A stretch of 49,022 nt of DNA. Source: Flavicella sp042091695. GTDB lineage: Bacteria > Bacteroidota > Bacteroidia > Flavobacteriales > Flavobacteriaceae. Below, piece after piece: positions 44,950 through 49,022 of this stretch (position 1 is its first letter; every line of letters begins with the position of its first letter). The DNA is taken from NCBI GenBank assembly GCA_042091695.1, contig JBELHA010000017.1, positions 1 to 49,022 on the forward strand. Reading direction: 5' to 3'. The notes under the pieces are model-generated. The model was given only the letters and a program-made list of their open reading frames with translations. It had not been told where the DNA came from and made no database searches. The position numbers were made by a program, and so were the translations under genes.

Positions 44950-44971
44950 CTATATATTTTCTGAAAATCCC

Positions 44972-45697
44972 TTACTCTACTAAGAAAGCAATTGGCAAAG
45001 AATAACGTACACTTACAGGACGCCCTCTTTGTTTTCCAGGTTGCATTTTTGGAAGTGTTCTTACAACTCTTTCCGCTTCTTTTTGCAATCTAGGGTGTGG
45101 TGCTCTTGCACGGATTTCTGTAACAGTACCCGTTTGATCAATCTTAAACATCACAAAAATTCTTTTCTTACCTGAAGACAATCCTAAATCAGAAGCCAAT
45201 CCTGAATTAAATTTTCTGTTGATATGCTTGCTAATTTTCTTAGAAAAACAAGCCTTCTTATCTGCTTTTGAACCTTTTTCACAACCAGGAAATACAGGGA
45301 CGTCTTCGATAATAGCAAAAGGTACATCTTCTACGATTTCCTCACCTTCATCAATCTCAACAATTTCTTCTACGACAACCTCTTCATCTTCATCTGTTTC
45401 AGTTGTTTCGATAACAGTTTCCTCAACCTCTTTTTCGTCTTCAACAATTTCAATTACTTCAGGAGCTGGTGGTGGTGGTGGTGGTGGTGGTTTTGTCGGT
45501 TCAGGACGAGAAGTAATCACCATTTCTTCTTCTTCTTCACCTGTCAAGGAAGCAATTCCTAATTCATCGACTACTCTGTCGTATGTTTTATGTTCGATAG
45601 CAACATATACTATAAAAAGTGCCAATACCAACCCTAACTGCATAAACAGTTTGGTAAAGTTTTCCATATTGGACTTTGGATTTTTCTTTATCTCCAT
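44972..45697 (-). CDS. TonB energy transducer
   Basis: This 241-residue protein couples inner-membrane proton force to outer-membrane TonB-dependent receptors. It has a membrane helix near the start (LFMQLGLVLALFIVYVAIEH), a linker with eight successive prolines (residues about 69-76, coded by the GGT microsatellite read in reverse), and a strongly acidic stretch (EIVEDEKEVEETVIE onwards). The TonB C-terminal domain runs from VFPGCEKGSKADKKACF to VRYSLPIAFLVE, with conserved APHPRLQKEAERV. The length is typical. No exbB/exbD is adjacent. It has its own terminator and is preceded by a TAGGTTTG box (45751-45758). Confidence 0.93.
   Translation of the reverse strand: MEIKKNPKSNMENFTKLFMQLGLVLALFIVYVAIEHKTYDRVVDELGIASLTGEEEEEMVITSRPEPTKPPPPPPPPAPEVIEIVEDEKEVEETVIETTETDEDEEVVVEEIVEIDEGEEIVEDVPFAIIEDVPVFPGCEKGSKADKKACFSKKISKHINRKFNSGLASDLGLSSGKKRIFVMFKIDQTGTVTEIRARAPHPRLQKEAERVVRTLPKMQPGKQRGRPVSVRYSLPIAFLVE
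45468..45491. repeat. In-frame (GGT)8 microsatellite in tonB
   Basis: Eight consecutive GGT units on the plus strand encode the eight prolines of the TonB linker on the minus strand. Slippage would change the number of prolines without a frameshift. Confidence 0.85.
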
Positions 45698-45750
45698 TTG
45701 TTGAAATAATTAATGAGTTCGCTAATTTACTAATTTTAGACTCACTTATG

Positions 45751-45758
45751 CAAACCTA
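45751..45758 (-). promoter_or_regulatory. -7 promoter box of the first tonB gene
   Basis: TAGGTTTG on the minus strand matches TAnnTTTG and lies 54 bases before the ATG at 45697. No -33 box of good quality was seen. Confidence 0.45.
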
Positions 45759-45814
45759 ATCTAATAAAAATAGGGATTTGTTTAAATTTGTTTATGCTTT
45801 TACAAAATCATAAT

Positions 45815-46228
45815 CTATGCCTTACTACTTTCTAGAAGGCGCCTCGCCAACTTCAGTAAACTCTCATAACATAAAAAAGCTACTAAAACTCCAGTTGTAT
45901 TGGCCAAAGCATCTAAAAAATCGGCTTGTCTGTAATCTGTTAGGAACTGCTGTAACAACTCCATTACAACTCCATAAAAGCAGATTAAAACAAAGAGTAG
46001 ATATCTAATTTTGTACTTTTTTGCGCCCGTATTCTCCACAGCAAAAAACCAAAGCAATGTAAGTGTAAAATACGCAAGACAATGCTTTAACTTATCTTCG
46101 TTAGAAAAATTAAAAGAGGGCACCTTACCATTGAGTTTCGCCAAGCTTAAAAAAGCAATACTCAAAGTCGCGAATACCGCAATTATATAGGCTTTATCCC
46201 GCAATAATTTCTTTGTAGCCTTCAGCAT
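45815..46228 (-). CDS. VanZ-family membrane protein
   Basis: This 137-residue protein has four hydrophobic segments and the VanZ-like phrase NEDKLKHCLAYFTLTLLWFF, followed by YGVVMELLQQFLTDYRQADFLDALANTTGVLVAF, matching the VanZ family, whose role is unknown outside teicoplanin resistance. It begins 35 bases before the end of gcvH (ATG 46226-46228), so the two genes overlap, which suggests coupled expression. A position between gcvH and tonB is typical of flavobacteria near sprA. Confidence 0.88.
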   Translation of the reverse strand: MLKATKKLLRDKAYIIAVFATLSIAFLSLAKLNGKVPSFNFSNEDKLKHCLAYFTLTLLWFFAVENTGAKKYKIRYLLFVLICFYGVVMELLQQFLTDYRQADFLDALANTTGVLVAFLCYESLLKLARRLLESSKA

Positions 46229-46574
46229 CTAATAATGTTTCAAATAATGTTACATCACTCACCTTTACCTTAATCATCCAACCAGCTCCATAAGGATCGT
46301 CATTGACAGTTTCTGGTGCATCTTCTAATGCTTCGTTGAATTCTATAACTTCACCTGTAAGTGGCATGAATAAGTCTGATACTGTTTTAACAGCTTCTAC
46401 TGAACCAAAAACTTCGTTGGCTTCTATGACCTCATCCAAGGTATCTACATCAACATAAACAATGTCCCCCAACTCACTTTGAGCAAAGTCTGTAATTCCA
46501 ATGGTCAAAATATCTCCGTCTAATTTTACCCATTCGTGATCTTTTGTGTATTTTAATTCTGCTGGTGTGTTCAT
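46194..46574 (-). CDS. gcvH: Glycine cleavage system protein H
   Basis: GcvH is the lipoyl carrier of the glycine cleavage complex. The 126-residue protein has the lipoyl attachment site GSVEAVKTVSD with the modified Lys63, the N-terminal KYTKDHEWVKLDG, and GEVIEFNEALEDAPETVNDDPYGAGWMIKV. Length and motifs are standard. No gcvP or gcvT is in the window. A -7 box TACTTTTG (46631-46638) and the sprA terminator lie directly upstream. Confidence 0.96.
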   Translation of the reverse strand: MNTPAELKYTKDHEWVKLDGDILTIGITDFAQSELGDIVYVDVDTLDEVIEANEVFGSVEAVKTVSDLFMPLTGEVIEFNEALEDAPETVNDDPYGAGWMIKVKVSDVTLFETLLDAEGYKEIIAG

Positions 46575-46630
46575 TTATGTATTTATCTTTAGTGTGTTGT
46601 TATTCTCCTTTGTATATACTAAACGTGCTA

Positions 46631-46638
46631 CAAAAGTA
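46631..46638 (-). promoter_or_regulatory. -7 promoter box of gcvH
   Basis: TACTTTTG on the minus strand matches TAnnTTTG and sits directly at the end of the T-run of the sprA terminator. Confidence 0.45.
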
Positions 46639-46672
46639 AAAAAAAACACCTACTAAATGAAGTAAGTGTTTT
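46639..46672 (-). terminator. Terminator of sprA
   Basis: AAAACACTTACT and AGTAGGTGTTTT (46661-46672 and 46643-46654 read on the minus strand) form a stem with one G-U wobble, followed by T's on the minus strand. It lies 14 bases after the sprA stop. Confidence 0.7.
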
Positions 46673-46685
46673 GATTTATATAGCA

Positions 46686-49022
46686 TCAGTTCCCGATATT
46701 GTACGTCAAGCTAAATCCTGCGCTTACAGATTGCCTCGGAAAAGAAGTCGAGATAGCATAACGCGATGCCGACTGATCGTAATAAAATGTTGCTATCAGA
46801 TTTTTGTTAAGGTTGTAGTTGGCAGAAAATTTCAAAGCAAATATATTTTGACCTCCTGTAATCTGTGTATCGTTTGTATCTACTGTTCGAATAGTAGTGA
46901 GGTTTTGCCTATAAGATATATCTGCTTTCATATTCAAATCTCCTTTCAACGTTTTCTTTCGAGGGCCTCCGATTCTCATTTTTAAATCCTTGATGCGATA
47001 CCCTAAACCAAAAATATACTCCGTTCCTCGAATGTCTGACAAACTGTTGTTGTTAAAACTCATTGCCAAAGCTCTGTCTTTAGAAATTTCACCTCGGAAT
47101 GATAGCGAGTTTTTCAACTTCATATCTACTTTTATTAAAGGTGAAAAGGCATCGTTTAACACTATAGAAGATACAATTACTTTTGAAGTATAATTGTCAT
47201 TCATATCCAAGGACGGAACCCCTAATGCATCTTCAGAATATTGAGCATTATTGGTCATATTTCCAATCGTGTAGGAGGATTTATAAGCATGTGTTATCAC
47301 AAAACTTGAAAAGTTTTTCTTGAACAATGGAATTTTCATAAACCCTTTGTAAGTAACTCTCCAGTTTGGAATTGGAATTTTTCTAAAAGGAGATAATTTT
47401 TCACTAGAGGCATTGGTACCAGAATAGGCTGCTGTAAAAGCAGGTAGCAATACATCTTGGCTATTTAAACCGTACTTGTCGGAATCCAAACCGTTTTCAT
47501 TCGCCAATCTACTTTGAATAATATTTCTATTGTCTATGAATTTTTTAAAAGTAGCATCTCCATTGCCGTCAAAAGCAGTTTTAAACATACTGTAACTCAT
47601 ACTGAAATTACTGACCTCTAAAAGCTGTGTAGGTTCAAACTGCAATGAGTAATCACCACCTGCTAAAGAAGTTGCCCCGTAATCTTTTACAGGATCGATT
47701 TGCTGCGAACTATTCTTTGCACGAAGACGATTGGCATTGATCGCAATATCTAAATCTTTGATAGGTTTTACAGACACCGTAATATCTAGTTTATTGTTAT
47801 GTGTATTGGTATACAACTTAGAATAATAAGGGTCAGAAAGCACCGTATCTTGAGCCTGGTCATAGAAGTTAGTATTTCTAGTCGTTAACCAATTATTCTC
47901 TAAGGCCATCTGACGAATGTCCGTCTGTGAACCGAATACGAAACCTAAAGTTGGAGCCAAGCCACCACCTACGTTATCACGGCCTAAAAAACCAACCGAT
48001 TGTTTGTATCCTGGTAAGAAAGTACCGTTGTTTTCTGAATAACTGAAACGCACATTCTTTACTGCGGTAACCAAATCATAAGCAGTATTCAAAATACGTT
48101 CTTGGGTAGTTTTCTTCTTTTTTGACCCTACTTTTCTAGTTGCTGAAGATGCAAATTTAGGCTTTCCATCTTTTGATGTCGCTTTAGGTCGTTTCTTTTT
48201 AGGTGTAAACAATCGCTTCAAACCAATTTCACTATACAACTTCTGCATGTTTAAATTGTTTGAAAAACTATGGGTGTTTGCATTTTGAATGGCATTACCC
48301 ATTTCATTGATAAAGGACTGAGATCCTGCAGACCAATCAAAATTCGCTGTATAATTATAGTCTGAAGACACAAACTTCATAAAAGGCAGTTTGTCAATAG
48401 GCAACTTATAACTCGCTTCTAGCTTTTGACTGTAATTATTTACCCTTCCAAAATTGAAAAAGTTACTATACAAAGTAATGTCTTCTGCCTCACTATCATC
48501 CAAACGTTCGAAAGAATCGTAAATATGTTTGTTGGCAGCTCTAAAATTAAGTTTTAGAGATTTTGACAGGTTATACCCAATATTGTAATCCCAATCAAAC
48601 AAGAAGTTACGCTGTTCCAAAGTAGGCAATGCACCTCCTGTAATTAAATTTCTAGAAGCTTGTTGGTTGAAATTCCTAGTAATATTACTATTGACACCAA
48701 TCGTTTGAGGTAAAGGATTGAAATTAAAATCCTTGATAATTTTAAAATACTTGCTCTGGAACCATTTCATTCTCTTAAAAGGCTCTATCGGTTTTGCAGG
48801 TATATTGTAGGTGTAATTCGCAGATGTCTTTACATCTTGTACTTGATGTTTTTCTACATTATAATCACTGTGAAACTGTTCGTTGTAGCTATAAGAAACT
48901 GCAAAGTTTTCAATATCGTAAGGCATCGGTATTTTCTTAATTTTACCTACGCGGTCTTTACGAACGTTGATAAAACTAATACTTTTTCTACGTGTGTAAT
49001 CTGTAGCGTTGCTACTATTATC
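46686..49022 (-). CDS. sprA: SprA, type IX secretion translocon (C-terminal part, cut by window end)
   Basis: SprA forms the giant outer-membrane barrel of the type IX secretion system, needed for gliding and secretion. The frame is open from the stop at 46686 to the last base of the window; 32 codons precede the first in-frame Met and include SISFINVRK, a segment I recognise from SprA. The 778 residues seen are alternating strands ending in a TYNIGN terminus, with DIENFAVSYSYNEQFHSDYNVE, VRFSYSENNGTFLPGYK and GLGYRIKDLKMRIGG. Family SprA proteins are about 2,400 residues, so roughly two thirds lie outside. Downstream lies gcvH in the same strand. Confidence 0.93.
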   Translation of the reverse strand, partial: DNSSNATDYTRRKSISFINVRKDRVGKIKKIPMPYDIENFAVSYSYNEQFHSDYNVEKHQVQDVKTSANYTYNIPAKPIEPFKRMKWFQSKYFKIIKDFNFNPLPQTIGVNSNITRNFNQQASRNLITGGALPTLEQRNFLFDWDYNIGYNLSKSLKLNFRAANKHIYDSFERLDDSEAEDITLYSNFFNFGRVNNYSQKLEASYKLPIDKLPFMKFVSSDYNYTANFDWSAGSQSFINEMGNAIQNANTHSFSNNLNMQKLYSEIGLKRLFTPKKKRPKATSKDGKPKFASSATRKVGSKKKKTTQERILNTAYDLVTAVKNVRFSYSENNGTFLPGYKQSVGFLGRDNVGGGLAPTLGFVFGSQTDIRQMALENNWLTTRNTNFYDQAQDTVLSDPYYSKLYTNTHNNKLDITVSVKPIKDLDIAINANRLRAKNSSQQIDPVKDYGATSLAGGDYSLQFEPTQLLEVSNFSMSYSMFKTAFDGNGDATFKKFIDNRNIIQSRLANENGLDSDKYGLNSQDVLLPAFTAAYSGTNASSEKLSPFRKIPIPNWRVTYKGFMKIPLFKKNFSSFVITHAYKSSYTIGNMTNNAQYSEDALGVPSLDMNDNYTSKVIVSSIVLNDAFSPLIKVDMKLKNSLSFRGEISKDRALAMSFNNNSLSDIRGTEYIFGLGYRIKDLKMRIGGPRKKTLKGDLNMKADISYRQNLTTIRTVDTNDTQITGGQNIFALKFSANYNLNKNLIATFYYDQSASRYAISTSFPRQSVSAGFSLTYNIGN

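Noticed and set aside
45219..45704. 161-codon frame opposite to tonB
   Set aside because: Its Ser/Thr-rich and poly-Gly translation is the reverse of the TonB proline and acidic linker, so it is a composition artefact.
1..49022. Search for CRISPR arrays, insertion sequences, integrases, toxin-antitoxin or phage genes
   Set aside because: No spaced direct-repeat series, no terminal inverted repeats with transposase, and no such domain was found; the only repeats are the short ones listed.

Overview
The window is an AT-rich chromosomal segment of a member of the Bacteroidota, most likely family Flavobacteriaceae. The evidence is the type IX secretion and gliding genes (sprA C-terminus, a DUF5103 Plug-type gene, a remB-like gene), the lineage families DUF3098 and DUF6695-type, start regions that mostly lack Shine-Dalgarno sequences, and repeated TAnnTTTG-type -7 promoter boxes. 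A complete Na+-translocating NADH:quinone reductase operon suggests a marine or otherwise sodium-using lifestyle. No insertion sequence, integrase, phage gene, CRISPR array or restriction system was seen; the region reads as core genome.

Layout: (1) 1-7975: a tRNA with anticodon CAU, a polyprenyl diphosphate synthase, and a divergent TetR-TolC-MFP-RND efflux operon with a clear promoter and operator palindrome, closed by a strong terminator. (2) 8100-10121: recX, an unknown lipoprotein, a small membrane-anchored protein and a protein of a family often mislabelled as an ABC ATPase. (3) 10136-12791 (minus): ftsX, DUF3098, uppP, truB, joining cell division, undecaprenyl recycling and tRNA modification. 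(4) 12960-17657: rbfA, a LolC/E-like permease, dusB (opposite strand) and lepA. (5) 17873-25077: a glycogen operon glgA-glgC-glgB plus a GH31 alpha-glucosidase. (6) 25124-27009 (minus): an LpxH-like phosphoesterase with a MurG-like glycosyltransferase. (7) 27150-32979 (minus): nqrABCDEF. (8) 33318-36737: the Plug-type gene, apaG, and an overlapping pair of predicted cysteine hydrolases (DUF6695-like and NRDE/TANGO2-like). (9) 36936-41657: pabB, tilS, and a DsbD-like reductase. (10) 41708-49022 (minus): sprA (cut by the window end), gcvH, vanZ, two tandem tonB-like genes, a sugar N-acetyltransferase and remB.

Functional links: the Plug-type protein, SprA and RemB belong to type IX secretion and gliding, and the TonB-like proteins may energise outer-membrane transporters. 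TilS would modify a CAU tRNA of the Ile2 type such as the one at the left edge. Nqr would supply the sodium gradient. Several computed gene starts are moved downstream here because a promoter lies inside the apparent N-terminus.

No spectacular new system was found. The best candidate for something undescribed is the overlapping NRDE-like/DUF6695-like pair. Next come the phosphoesterase-glycosyltransferase pair and the diverged second TonB without a proline linker. All functions come from reading the sequence; no database search was possible.
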